Positions 1 to 12,478 of a DNA stretch of 64,000 nucleotides are shown here, piece after piece. Origin of the DNA: Antedon mediterranea (lineage: Eukaryota > Echinodermata > Crinoidea > Comatulida > Antedonidae); the NCBI RefSeq assembly GCF_964355755.1, contig NW_027306095.1, forward strand, positions 496,001 to 560,000, written 5' to 3'. Position 1 is the first letter of the stretch. Every line of letters begins with the position of its first letter. Made by a program: the position numbers and the translations under genes. Under the pieces are notes generated by a model. The model was not told where the DNA came from, ran no database searches, and saw only the letters and a program-made list of their open reading frames with translations.

Positions 1-384
1 ACAAAATAGCAAACTTTTTACACAAAACATCAAAGTGCACAAAAGAGCTCCAAATCGCATTGGGAGACGTTTTAGACCATTTTGTGCATTTCGAAAAAAC
101 TTTTCACTCAAAAACATCAAAGTGCATACAATAGCTTAATATCGTATTTGGAGACGTTTTAGACAATTTTGTGCATTTCGATGAAACTTTTCACACAAAA
201 ACATCAAAGTGCACAAAATAGCTTCAAATCGCATTTGCAGACGTTTTAAACCATTTTGTGCATTTCGATGAAACTTGATTACACAAAACATCAAAGTGCT
301 TAAAATCACATTTGAAACCGTTTTAGACCATTTTGAGAATTTCGATAAAACTTTACACACAAAAACATCAAAGTGCACAAAATA
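1..384 (-). repeat. Left-edge HOR fragment
   Basis: Positions 1 to about 345 match about 628-972: F end, CCCAATGCG-type unit (reverse complement CGCATTGGGAG), E, A and D units in the same order. The match is lost after about 345, where this copy goes into CTTTACACACAAAAAC while the other continues TTTTCACACAAAACATT. It is therefore a neighbouring copy of the same HOR segment at a 627-bp offset, followed by class A units. No gene is present. Confidence 0.8.
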
Positions 385-3014
385 GCTTCAAATCGCATTT
401 AGAGACGTTTTAGACCATTTTGTGTATTTCGATGAAACTTTTCACACAAAAACATCAAAGTGCACAAAATAGCTTCAAATCGCATTTGGAGACGTTTTAG
501 ACCATGTTGTGCATTTCGAAAAAACTTGATTACACAAAAATATCAAAGTGCTTAAAATCACATTTGAAACCGTTTTAGACAATTTTGAGCATTTCGATAA
601 AACTTTTCACACAAAACATTAAAGTGCACAAAATAGCAAACTTTTTACACAAAACATCAAAGTGCACAAAAGAGCTCCAAATCGCATTGGGAGACGTTTT
701 AGACCATTTTGTGCATTTCGAAAAAACTTTTCACTCAAAAACATCAAAGTGCATACAAGAGCTTAATATCGTATTTGGAGACGTTTTAGACAATTTTGTG
801 CATTTCGATGAAACTTTTCACACAAAAACATCAAAGTGCACAAAATAGCTTCAAATCGCATTTGCAGACGTTTTAAACCATTTTGTGCATTTCGATGAAA
901 CTTGATTACACAAAAACATCAAAGTGCTTAAAATCTCAATTGAAACCGTTTTAGACCATTTTGAGAATTTCGATAAAACTTTTCACACAAAACATTAAAG
1001 TGCACAAAATAGCTTTAAATCGCATTTGCAGACGTTTTAGACCATTTTGTGCATTTTGATGAAACTTGATTACACAAAAATATCAAAGTGCTTAAAATCA
1101 CATTTGAAACCGTTTTAGACCATTTTGAGCATTTCGATAAAACTTTTCACACAAAACATCAAAGTGCACAAAATAACTTCAAATCGCAATTGGAGACGTT
1201 TTAGACCATTTTGTGCATTTCGAAAAAACTTTTCACACAAAAACGACAAAGTGCACAAAATAGCTTCAAATCGCATTTTCAGACGTTTTAGACCATTTTG
1301 TGCATTTCGATGAAACTTTTCACACAAAAACATCAAAGTGCACAAAATTGCTTCAAATCGCATTTGGAGACGTTTTAGACCATTTTGAGCATTTCGATGA
1401 AACTTTTCACACAAAAACGACAAAGTGCACAAAATAGCTTCAAATCGCATTTAGAGACGTTTTAGACCATTTTGTGCATTTCGATGAAACTTTTCACAAA
1501 AAAACATCAAAGTGCACAAAATAGCTTCAAATCGCATTTAGAGACGTTTTAGACCATTTTGTGCATTTCGATGAAACTTTTCACACAAAAACATCAAAGT
1601 GCACAAAATAGCTTCAAATCGCATTTAGAGACGTTTTAGACCATTTTGTGCATTTCGATGAAACTTTTCACAAAAAAACATCAAAGTGCACAAAATAGCT
1701 TCAAATCGCATTTGGAGACGTTTTAGACCATTTTGAGCATTTCGATGAAACTTGATTACACAAAAATATCAAAGTGCTTAAAATCACATTTGAAACCGTT
1801 TTAGACCATTTTGAGCATTTCGATAAAACTTTTCACACAAAACATCAAAGTGCACAAAATAACTTCAAATCGCATTTGGAGACGTTTTAGACCATTTTGT
1901 GCATTTCGAATAAACTTTTCACACAAAAACATCAAAGTGCACAAAATAGCTTCAAATCGCATTTGGAGACGTTTTAGACCATGTTGTGCATTTCGAAAAA
2001 ACTTGATTACACAAAAATATCAAAGTGCTTAAAATCACATTTGAAACCGTTTTAGACAATTTTGAGCATTTCGATAAAACTTTTCACACAAAACATTAAA
2101 GTGCACAAAATAGCAAACTTTTTACACAAAACATCAAAGTGCACAAAAGAGCTCCAAATCGCATTTGGAGACGTTTTAGACCATTTTGTTCATTTCGAAA
2201 AAACTTTTCACTCAAAAACATCAAAGTGCATACAATAGCTTAATATCGTATTTGGAGACGTTTTAGACAATTTTGTGCATTTCGATGAAACTTTTCACAC
2301 AAAAACATCAAAGTGCACAAAATAGCTTCAAATCGCATTTGCAGACGTTTTAAACCATTTAGTGCATTTCGATGAAACTTGATTACACAAAAACATCAAA
2401 GTGCTTAAAATCACATTTGAAACCGTTTTAGACCATTTTGAGAATTTCGATAAAACTTTTCACACAAAACATTAAAGTGCACAAAATAGCTTTAAATCGC
2501 ATTTGCAGACGTTTTAGACCATTTTGTGCATTTCGATGAAACTTGATTACACAAAAATATCAAAGTGCTTAAAATCACATTTGAAACCGTTTTAGACCAT
2601 TTTGAGCATTTCGATAAAACTTTTCACACAAAACATCAAAGTGCACAAAATAACTTCAAATCGCAATTGGAGACGTTTTAGACCATTTTGTGCATTTCGA
2701 TGAAACTTTTCACACAAAAACGACAAAGTGCACAAAATAGCTTCAAATCGCATTTAGAGACGTTTTAGACAATTTTATACATTTCGATGAAACTGGATTA
2801 CACAAAACATCAAAGTGCACAAAATTGCTTCAAATCGCATTTGGAGACGTTTTAGACCATTTTGTGCATTTCGAAAAAACTTTTCACACAAATTCGACAA
2901 AGTGCACAAAATAGCTTCAAATTGCATTTGCAGACGTTTTAGACCATTTTGTGCATTTCGATGAAACTTTTCACACAAAAACATCAAAGTGCACAAAATT
3001 GCTTCAAATCGCAT
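385..3014 (-). repeat. Left HOR copy 1 (partner 7,138 bp to the right)
   Basis: Positions from about 385 to 3014 match about 7523-10152 at a constant offset of 7,138 bp. Differences I noticed by eye are few: TGTGTATTTC versus TGTGCATTTC near 421, ATCTCAATTG versus ATCTCATTTG near 935, GAGACG versus GAGACT near 1365, and AATTTTATAC versus AAGTTTATAC near 2771. It holds F units at 564 and 2041 (spacing 1,477 bp), several C-D pairs and runs of class A/B. It was not aligned by program. Confidence 0.85.
564..687 (-). repeat. Class F composite monomers of the left array
   Basis: Reverse-complement form: TTGAAACCG, then TTAAAGTGCACAAAATAGC, AAACTTTTTACACAAAAC and GAGCTCCAAATCGCAT. Copies lie at 1-60 (cut by the window edge), 564-687, 2041-2164, 6543-6666, 7702-7825 and 9179-9302. 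A deviant copy at about 3528-3653 lacks GAGCTC and instead continues as a class A unit. The 60-bp fragment at the window edge is preceded by unseen sequence. None occurs between 9303 and the inversion junction, a much longer F-free interval than usual. Confidence 0.88.
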
Positions 3015-3289
3015 TTAGAGACGTTTTAGACAATTTTGTGCCTTTCGATGAAACTTTTCACAAAAAAACATCAAAGTGCACAAAATAGCTTCAAATCGCA
3101 TTTGCAGACGTTTTAGACCATTTTGTGCATTTCGATGAAACTTTTCACACAAAAACATCAAAGTGCACAAAATTGCTTCAAATCGCATTTGGAGACGTTT
3201 TAGACCATTTTGAGCATTTCGATGAAACTTTTCACACAAAAACGACAAAGTGCACAAAATAGCTTCAAATCGCATTTAGAGACGTTTTA
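2540..3289 (-). repeat. Local duplication, copy 1 (offset 1,151 bp)
   Basis: About 2540-3289 recurs at about 3691-4440. Shared markers are TTTTATACATTTCG with CTGGATTACAC, CACAAATTCGACAAAG, AAATTGCATTTGC and GTGCCTTTCG, each displaced by exactly 1,151 bp. Upstream the two copies differ (CGATGAAACTTG versus CGAAAAAACTTG); downstream they diverge at about 3290/4441. Confidence 0.85.
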
Positions 3290-3690
3290 GACCATTTTGT
3301 GCATTTCGATGAAACTTTTCACACAAAAACATCAAAGTGCACAAAATAGCTTCAAATCGCATTTAGAGACGTTTTAGACCATTTTGTGCATTTCGATGAA
3401 ACTTTTCACACAAAAACATCAAAGTGCACAAAATAGCTTCAAATCGCATTTGGAGACGTTTTAGACCATGTTGTGCATTTCGAAAAAACTTGATTACACA
3501 AAAATATCAAAGTGCTTAAAATCACATTTGAAACCGTTTTAGACAATTTTGAGCATTTCGATAAAACTTTTCACACAAAACATTAAAAGTGCACAAAATA
3601 GCAAACTTTTCACACAAAAACATCAAAGTGCACAAAATAGCTTCAAATCGCATTTGGAGACGTTTTAGACCATGTTGTGCATTTCGAAAA

Positions 3691-4440
3691 AACTTGATTA
3701 CACAAAAATATCAAAGTGCTTAAAATCACATTTGAAACCGTTTTAGACAATTTTGAGCATTTCGATAAAACTTTTCACACAAAACATCAAAGTGCACAAA
3801 ATAACTTCAAATCGCAATTGGAGACGTTTTAGACCATTTTGTGCATTTCGATGAAACTTTTCACACAAAAACGACAAAGTGCACAAAATAGCTTCAAATC
3901 GCATTTAGAGACGTTTTAGACAATTTTATACATTTCGATGAAACTGGATTACACAAAACATCAAAGTGCACAAAATTGCTTCAAATCGCATTTGGAGACG
4001 TTTTAGACCATTTTGTGCATTTCGAAAAAACTTTTCACACAAATTCGACAAAGTGCACAAAATAGCTTCAAATTGCATTTGCAGACGTTTTAGACCATTT
4101 TGTGCATTTCGATGAAACTTTTCACACAAAAACATCAAAGTGCACAAAATTGCTTCAAATCGCATTTAGAGACGTTTTAGACAATTTTGTGCCTTTCGAT
4201 GAAACTTTTCACAAAAAAACATCAAAGTGCACAAAATAGCTTCAAATCGCATTTGCAGACGTTTTAGACCATTTTGTGCATTTCGATGAAACTTTTCACA
4301 CAAAAACATCAAAGTGCACAAAATTGCTTCAAATCGCATTTGGAGACGTTTTAGACCATTTTGAGCATTTCGATGAAACTTTTCACACAAAAACGACAAA
4401 GTGCACAAAATAGCTTCAAATCGCATTTAGAGACGTTTTA
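3691..4440 (-). repeat. Local duplication, copy 2 (offset 1,151 bp)
   Basis: Second copy of the block at 2540-3289. The interval between the copies carries the deviant F unit at about 3528-3653, which has an extra A (TTAAAAGTGC) and no GAGCTC. The offset is not a multiple of 87 because D- and F-derived units of abnormal length lie in the interval. The only internal change I saw is GACCATTTTGAGC to GACAATTTTGAGC near 3756. Confidence 0.83.
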
Positions 4441-7400
4441 GACAATTTTGTGCCTTTCGATGAAACTTTTCACAAAAAAACATCAAAGTGCACAAAATAG
4501 CTTCAAATCGTATTTGGAGACGTTTTAGACAATTTTGTGCATTTCGATGAAACTTTTCACAAAAAAACATCAAAGTGCACAAAATAGCTTCAAATCGCAT
4601 TTGCAGACGTTTTAAACCATTTTGTGCATTTTGATGAAACTTGATTACACAAAAACATCAAAGTGCTTAAAATCACATTTGAAACCGTTTTAGACCATTT
4701 TGAGAATTTGGATAAAACTTTTCACACAAAACATTAAAGTGCACAAAATAGCTTTAAATCGCATTTGCAGACGTTTTATACCATTTTGTGCATTTCGATG
4801 AAACTTGATTACACAAAAATATCAAAGTGCTTAAAATCACATTTGAAACCGTTTTAGACAATTTTGAGCATTTCAATAAAACTTTTCACACAAAACATCA
4901 AAGTGCACAAAATAACTTCAAATCGCAATTGGAGACGTTTTAGACCATTTTGTGCATTTCGAAAAAACTTTTCACACAAAAACGACAAAGTGCACAAAAT
5001 AGCTTCAAATCGCATTTAGAGACGTTTTAGACAATTTTGTACATTTCGATGAAACTGGATTACACAAAACATCAAAGTGCACAAAATTGCTTCAAATCGC
5101 ATTTGGAGACGTTTTAGACCATTTTGTGCATTTCGAAAAAACTTTTCACACAAAAACGACAAAGTGCACAAAATAGCTTCAAATCGCATTTAGAGACGTT
5201 TTAGACAATTTTGTGCATTTCGATGAAACTTTTCACACAAAAACATCAAAGTGCACAAAATAGCTTCAAATCGCATTTTGAGAGGTTTTAGACAATTTTG
5301 TACATTTCGATGAAACTGGATTACACAAAACATCAAAGTGCACAAAATAGCTTCAAATCCCATTTGCAGACGTTTTAAACCATTTTGTGCATTTCGATGA
5401 AACTTGATTACACAAAAACATCAAAGTGCTTAAAATCACATTTGAAACCGTTTTAGACCATTTTGAGAATTTCGATAAAACTTTTCACACATAACATTAA
5501 AGTGCACAAAATAGCTTTAAATCGCATTTGCAGACGTTTTAGACCATTTTGTGCATTTCGATGAAACTTGATTACACAAAAATATCAAAGTGCTTAAAAT
5601 CACATTTGAAACCGTTTTAGACCATTTTGAGCATTTCGATAAAACTTTTCACACAAAACATCAAAGTGCACAAAATAACTTCAAATCGCAATTGAAACCG
5701 TTTTAGACCATTTTGTGCATTTCGATGAAACTTTTCACACAAAAACATCAAAGTGCACAAAATAGCTTCAAATCGCATTTGTAGACGTTTTAGACCATTT
5801 TGAGCATTTCGATGAAACTTTTCACATAAAAACGACAAAGTGCACAAAATAGCTTCAAATCGCATTTAGAGACGTTTTAGACAATTTTGTACATTTCGAT
5901 GAAACTGGATTACAAAAAACATCAAAGTGCACAAAATAGCTTCAAATCGCATTTGCAGACGTTTTAAACCATTTTGTGCATTTCGATGAAACTTGATTAC
6001 ACAAAAACATCAAGGTGCTTAAAATCACATTTGAAACCGTTTTAGACCATTTTGAGCATTTCGATAAAACTTTTCACACAAAACATTAAAGTGCACAAAA
6101 TAGCTTCAAATCGCATTTGGAGACGTTTTAGACCATTTTGAGCATTTCGATGAAACTTTTCACACAAAAACGACAAAGTGCACAAAATAGCTTCAAATCG
6201 CATTTAGAGACGTTTTAGACAATTTTTTACATTTCGATGAAACTGGATTACACAAAACATCAAAGTGCACAAAATAGCTTCAAATCGCATTTGCAGACGT
6301 TTTAAACCATTTTGAGCATTTCGATGAAACTTTTCACACAAAAACGACAAAGTGCACAAAATAGCTTTAAATCGCATTTAGAGACGTTTTAGACCATTTT
6401 GTGCATTTCGATGAAACTTTTCACACAAAAACATCAAAGTGCACAAAATAGCTTCAAATCGCATTTGGAGACGTTTTAGACCATGTTGTGCATTTCGAAA
6501 AAACTTGATTACACAAAAATATCAAAGTGCTTAAAATCACATTTGAAACCGTTTTAGACAATTTTGAGCATTTCGATAAAACTTTTCACACAAAACATTA
6601 AAGTGCACAAAATAGCAAACTTTTTACACAAAACATCAAAGTGCACAAAAGAGCTCCAAATCGCATTGGGAGACGTTTTAGAACATTTTGTGCATTTCAA
6701 TGAAACTTTTCACACAAAAACATCAAAGTGCACAAAATTGCTTCAAATCGCATTTGGAGACGTTTTAGACCATTTTGAGCAATTCGATGAAACTTTTCAC
6801 ACAAAAACGACAAAGTGCACAAAATAGCTTCAAATCGCATTTAGAGACGTTTTAGACAATTTTGTGCCTTTCGATGAAACTTTTCACAAAAAAACATCAA
6901 AGTGCACAAAATAGCTTCAAATCGCATTTGCAGACGTTTTAGACCATTTTGTGCATTTCGATGAAACTTTTCACACAAAAACATCAAAGTGCACAAAATT
7001 GCTTCAAATCGCATTTAGAGACGTTTTAGACCATTTTGTGCATTTCGATGAAACTTTTCACACAAAAACATCAAAGTGCACAAAATAGCTTCAAATCGCA
7101 TTTGCAGACGTTTTAGACCATTTTGTGCATTTCGATGAAACTTTTCACACAAAAACGACAAAGTGCACAAAATATCTTCAAATCGCATTTGGAGACGTTT
7201 TAGACCATTTTGAGCATTTCGATGAAACTTTTCACACAAAAACGACAAAGTGCACAAAATTGCTTCAAATCGCATTTAGAGACGTTTTAGACCATTTTGT
7301 GCATTTCGAAAAAACTTTTCACACAAATTCGACAAAGTGCACAAAATAGCTTCAAATTGCATTTGCAGACGTTTTAGACCATTTTGTGCATTTCGATGAA

Positions 7401-7522
7401 ACTTTTCACACAAAAACATCAAAGTGCACAAAATTGCTTCAAATCGCATTTGGAGACGTTTTAGACCATTTTGAGCATTTCGATGAAACTTTTCACACAA
7501 AAACGACAAAGTGCACAAAATA
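4441..7522 (-). repeat. Left array interior, irregular monomer order
   Basis: Contains class A, B, C and D monomers with several close returns of the pair CTGGATTACAC / AATTTTGTAC (near 5035, 5300, 5890 and 6230) and one F unit at 6543. The 7015-7536 stretch is a run of B-N type units with TTCGACAAAG. This region has no counterpart at the 7,138-bp offset and shows less regular module order than the flanking copies. I see no gene or unique sequence in it. Confidence 0.8.
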
Positions 7523-10152
7523 GCTTTAAATCGCATTTAGAGACGTTTTAGACCATTTTGTGCATTTCGATGAAACTTTTCACACAAAAACATCAAAGTG
7601 CACAAAATAGCTTCAAATCGCATTTGGAGACGTTTTAGACCATGTTGTGCATTTCGAAAAAACTTGATTACACAAAAATATCAAAGTGCTTAAAATCACA
7701 TTTGAAACCGTTTTAGACAATTTTGAGCATTTCGATAAAACTTTTCACACAAAACATTAAAGTGCACAAAATAGCAAACTTTTTACACAAAACATCAAAG
7801 TGCACAAAAGAGCTCCAAATCGCATTGGGAGACGTTTTAGACCATTTTGTGCATTTCGAAAAAACTTTTCACTCAAAAACATCAAAGTGCATACAAGAGC
7901 TTAATATCGTATTTGGAGACGTTTTAGACAATTTTGTGCATTTCGATGAAACTTTTCACACAAAAACATCAAAGTGCACAAAATAGCTTCAAATCGCATT
8001 TGCAGACGTTTTAAACCATTTTGTGCATTTCGATGAAACTTGATTACACAAAAACATCAAAGTGCTTAAAATCTCATTTGAAACCGTTTTAGACCATTTT
8101 GAGAATTTCGATAAAACTTTTCACACAAAACATTAAAGTGCACAAAATAGCTTTAAATCGCATTTGCAGACGTTTTAGACCATTTTGTGCATTTTGATGA
8201 AACTTGATTACACAAAAATATCAAAGTGCTTAAAATCACATTTGAAACCGTTTTAGACCATTTTGAGCATTTCGATAAAACTTTTCACACAAAACATCAA
8301 AGTGCACAAAATAACTTCAAATCGCAATTGGAGACGTTTTAGACCATTTTGTGCATTTCGAAAAAACTTTTCACACAAAAACGACAAAGTGCACAAAATA
8401 GCTTCAAATCGCATTTTCAGACGTTTTAGACCATTTTGTGCATTTCGATGAAACTTTTCACACAAAAACATCAAAGTGCACAAAATTGCTTCAAATCGCA
8501 TTTGGAGACTTTTTAGACCATTTTGAGCATTTCGATGAAACTTTTCACACAAAAACGACAAAGTGCACAAAATAGCTTCAAATCGCATTTAGAGACGTTT
8601 TAGACCATTTTGTGCATTTCGATGAAACTTTTCACAAAAAAACATCAAAGTGCACAAAATAGCTTCAAATCGCATTTAGAGACGTTTTAGACCATTTTGT
8701 GCATTTCGATGAAACTTTTCACACAAAAACATCAAAGTGCACAAAATAGCTTCAAATCGCATTTAGAGACGTTTTAGACCATTTTGTGCATTTCGATGAA
8801 ACTTTTCACAAAAAAACATCAAAGTGCACAAAATAGCTTCAAATCGCATTTGGAGACGTTTTAGACCATTTTGAGCATTTCGATGAAACTTGATTACACA
8901 AAAATATCAAAGTGCTTAAAATCACATTTGAAACCGTTTTAGACCATTTTGAGCATTTCGATAAAACTTTTCACACAAAACATCAAAGTGCACAAAATAA
9001 CTTCAAATCGCATTTGGAGACGTTTTAGACCATTTTGTGCATTTCGAATAAACTTTTCACACAAAAACATCAAAGTGCACAAAATAGCTTCAAATCGCAT
9101 TTGGAGACGTTTTAGACCATGTTGTGCATTTCGAAAAAACTTGATTACACAAAAATATCAAAGTGCTTAAAATCACATTTGAAACCGTTTTAGACAATTT
9201 TGAGCATTTCGATAAAACTTTTCACACAAAACATTAAAGTGCACAAAATAGCAAACTTTTTACACAAAACATCAAAGTGCACAAAAGAGCTCCAAATCGC
9301 ATTTGGAGACGTTTTAGACCATTTTGTTCATTTCGAAAAAACTTTTCACTCAAAAACATCAAAGTGCATACAATAGCTTAATATCGTATTTGGAGACGTT
9401 TTAGACAATTTTGTGCATTTCGATGAAACTTTTCACACAAAAACATCAAAGTGCACAAAATAGCTTCAAATCGCATTTGCAGACGTTTTAAACCATTTAG
9501 TGCATTTCGATGAAACTTGATTACACAAAAACATCAAAGTGCTTAAAATCACATTTGAAACCGTTTTAGACCATTTTGAGAATTTCGATAAAACTTTTCA
9601 CACAAAACATTAAAGTGCACAAAATAGCTTTAAATCGCATTTGCAGACGTTTTAGACCATTTTGTGCATTTCGATGAAACTTGATTACACAAAAATATCA
9701 AAGTGCTTAAAATCACATTTGAAACCGTTTTAGACCATTTTGAGCATTTCGATAAAACTTTTCACACAAAACATCAAAGTGCACAAAATAACTTCAAATC
9801 GCAATTGGAGACGTTTTAGACCATTTTGTGCATTTCGATGAAACTTTTCACACAAAAACGACAAAGTGCACAAAATAGCTTCAAATCGCATTTAGAGACG
9901 TTTTAGACAAGTTTATACATTTCGATGAAACTGGATTACACAAAACATCAAAGTGCACAAAATTGCTTCAAATCGCATTTGGAGACGTTTTAGACCATTT
10001 TGTGCATTTCGAAAAAACTTTTCACACAAATTCGACAAAGTGCACAAAATAGCTTCAAATTGCATTTGCAGACGTTTTAGACCATTTTGTGCATTTCGAT
10101 GAAACTTTTCACACAAAAACATCAAAGTGCACAAAATTGCTTCAAATCGCAT
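7523..10152 (-). repeat. Left HOR copy 2 (partner 7,138 bp to the left)
   Basis: Counterpart of about 385-3014, with F units at 7702 and 9179. Past 10152 the match resumes after one extra monomer: 3015-3275 corresponds to 10240-10500, an offset of 7,225 = 7,138 + 87. A further monomer is added near 10675, so the copies drift apart by whole units. Confidence 0.85.
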
Positions 10153-10239
10153 TTGGAGACGTTTTAGACCATTTTGAGCATTTCGATGAAACTTTTCACA
10201 CAAAAACGACAAAGTTCACAAAATAGCTTCAAATCGCAT
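10153..10239 (-). repeat. Single-monomer insertion in left HOR copy 2
   Basis: One class B monomer (GAGCATTTCG with ACGACAAAG) is present here and absent at the corresponding point of copy 1 (3014/3015). The offset between the copies changes by exactly 87 bp across it. It carries AAAGTTCACAAAATAG, where other copies have AAAGTGCACAAAATAG. This is a visible single-step product of unequal exchange or replication slippage in register. Confidence 0.82.
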
Positions 10240-10500
10240 TTAGAGACGTTTTAGACAATTTTGTGCCTTTCGATGAAACTTTTCACAAAAAAACATCAAA
10301 GTGCACAAAATAGCTTCAAATCGCATTTGCAGACGTTTTAGACCATTTTGTGCATTTCGATGAAACTTTTCACACAAAAACATCAAAGTGCACAAAATTG
10401 CTTCAAATCGCATTTGGAGACGTTTTAGACCATTTTGAGCATTTCGATGAAACTTTTCACACAAAAACGACAAAGTGCACAAAATAGCTTCAAATCGCAT

Positions 10501-12426
10501 TTAGAGACGTTTTAGACCATTTTGTGCATTTCGATGAAACTTTTCACAAAAAAACATCAAAGTGCACAAAATAGCTTCAAATCGCATTTAGAGACGTTTT
10601 AGACCATTTTGTGCATTTCGATGAAACTTTTCACACAAAAACATCAAAGTGCACAAAATAGCTTCAAATCGCATTTAGAGACGTTTTAGACCATTTTGTG
10701 CATTTCGATGAAACTTTTCACACAAAAACATCAAAGTGCACAAAATAGCTTCAAATCGCATTTGGAGACGTTTTAGACCATGTTGTGCATTTCGAAAAAA
10801 CTTGATTACACAAAAACATCAAAGTGCTTAAAATCACATTTGAAACCGTTTTAGACCATTTTGAGAATTTCGATAAAACTTTTACACAAAACATTAAAGT
10901 GCACAAAATAGCTTTAAATCGCATTTGCAGACGTTTTAGACCATTTTGTGCATTTCGATGAAACTGGATTACACAAAACATCAAAGTGCACAAAATTGCT
11001 TCAAATCGCATTTGGAGACGTTTTAGACCATTTTGTGCATTTCGAAAAAACTTTTCACACAAAAACGACAAAGTGCACAAAATAGCTTCAAATCACATTT
11101 GAAACCGTTTTAGACCATTTTGAGAATTTCGATAAAACTTTTACACAAAACATTAAAGTGCACAAAATAGCTTTAAATCGCATTTGCAGACGTTTTAGAC
11201 CATTTTGTGCATTTCGATGAAACTTGATTACACAAAAATATCAAAGTGCTTAAAATCACATTTGAAACCGTTTTAGACCATTTTGAGCATTTCGATAAAA
11301 CTTTTCACACAAAACATCAAAGTGCACAAAATAACTTCAAATCGCAATTGGAGACGTTTTAGACCATTTTGTGCATTTCGATGAAACTTTTCACACAAAA
11401 ACGACAAAGTGCACAAAATAGCTTCAAATCGCATTTAGAGACGTTTTAGACAATTTTGTACATTTCGATGAAACTGGATTACACAAAACATCAAAGTGCA
11501 CAAAATTGCTTCAAATCGCATTTGGAGACGTTTTAGACCATTTTGTGCATTTCGAAAAAACTTTTCACACAAAAACGACAAAGTGCACAAAATAGCTTCA
11601 AATCGCATTTGAAGACGTTTTAGACCATTTTGTGCATTTCGATGAAACTTTTCACACAAAAACATCAAAGTGCACAAAATTGCTTCAAATCGCATTTGGA
11701 GACGTTTTAGACAATTTTGTGCCTTTCGATGAAACTTTTCACACAAAAACGACAAAGTGCACAAAATAGCTTCAAATCGCATTTGCAGACGTTTTAGACC
11801 ATTTTGTGCATTTCGATGAAACTTTTCACACAAAAACATCAAAGTGCACAAAATTGCTTCAAATCGCATTTGGAGACGTTTTAGACCATTTTTAGCATTT
11901 CGATGAAACTTTTCACACAAAAACGACAAAGTCCACAAAATAGCTTCAAATCGCATTTAGAGACGTTTTAGACCATTTTGTGCATTTCGATGAAACTTTT
12001 CACAAAAAAACATCAAAGTGCACAAAATAGCTTCAAATCGCATTTAGAGACGTTTTAGACCAATTTGTGCATTTCGATGAAACTTTTCACACAAAAACAT
12101 CAAAGTGCACAAAATAGCTTCAAATCGCATTTAGAGACGTTTTAGACCATTTTGTGCATTTCGATGAAACTTTTCAGAAAAAAACATCAAAGTGCACAAA
12201 ATAGCTTCAAATCGCATTTGGAGACGTTTTAGACCATTTTGAGCATTTCGATGAACCTTTTCACACAAAAACGACAAAGTGCACAAAATAGCTTCAAATC
12301 GCATTTAGAGACGTTTTAGACCATTTTGTGCATTTCGATGAAACTTTTCACACAAAAACATCAAAGTGCACAAAATAGCTTCAAATCGCATTTAGAGACG
12401 TTTTAGACCATTTTGTGCATTTCGAT
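10501..12426 (-). repeat. Left array next to the inversion junction
   Basis: Mainly class A, B and N monomers, with C-D pairs near 10800-10900, 11090-11140 and 11240-11330 and no F unit. Positions 11435-11956 are six consecutive 87-bp units in one open frame of 173 codons, the longest open stretch of the left arm. Read away from the junction, the class order (A, A, B, a unit with TTTTTTCTG, A, then B-N units) resembles right-array blocks such as 56.7-57.1 and 37.0-37.7 kb, so the left arm is an inverted copy of the same HOR type. Confidence 0.82.
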
Positions 12427-12478
12427 GAAACTTTTCACACAAAACATTAAACTTTGATGTTTTTTTGTGAAAAGTTTC
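12427..12478. other. Array inversion junction (head-to-head fold-back palindrome)
   Basis: To the left every monomer is minus-oriented, to the right every monomer is plus-oriented. The switch falls in ACATTAAACTTTGATG at about 12446-12461, with no inserted sequence. The flanks GAAACTTTTCACA (from 12427) and TGTGAAAAGTTTC (to 12478) are exact reverse complements. Across the 52 bp I count two substitutions and a one-base shift, so the junction is a near-perfect palindrome centred at about 12452. On both sides the break falls at about position 25-26 of the monomer. This fits a fold-back inversion (template switch or hairpin-mediated) better than a random inversion. A chimeric read or misassembly is the main alternative. 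Confidence 0.92.

Larger units (their letters stand above)
1..12450 (-). repeat. Left satellite array, minus-oriented 87-bp monomers
   Basis: Every stretch consists of the same 87-bp unit read as its reverse complement: GACGTTTTAGACC recurs about every 87 bp, followed by TTTTGTGCATTTCG and ATCAAAGTGCAC. No monomer in the opposite orientation and no non-satellite insertion was seen. All the monomer classes of the right array are present, including F composites (GAGCTCC with AAATAGCAAAC) and D types (CTTGATTACAC), so the two arrays are one family and not two satellites. There is no gene here; the open frames on both strands are by-products of the period. The array runs off the left edge of the window. 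Confidence 0.97.

Noticed and set aside
585-848. Plus-strand frames with SISIKLFTQ / KVHKI repeats
   Set aside because: Antisense reading of the same satellite; they recur at every equivalent F unit and stop at class boundaries.
11435-11956. 173-codon open frame with a 29-residue repeat (MRFEAIL...FHRNAQ), minus strand
   Set aside because: Six copies of the 87-bp satellite unit read in its stop-free frame. The same frame recurs through the array and is ended by the TGA of class D or the frameshifts of C and F. There is no distinct gene boundary, and no sequence outside the satellite.
12427-12478. Rho-independent terminator or transposon end at the palindrome
   Set aside because: The stem is AT-rich and made only of monomer sequence, with no flanking target-site duplication or transposase. 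It is explained by the array inversion.
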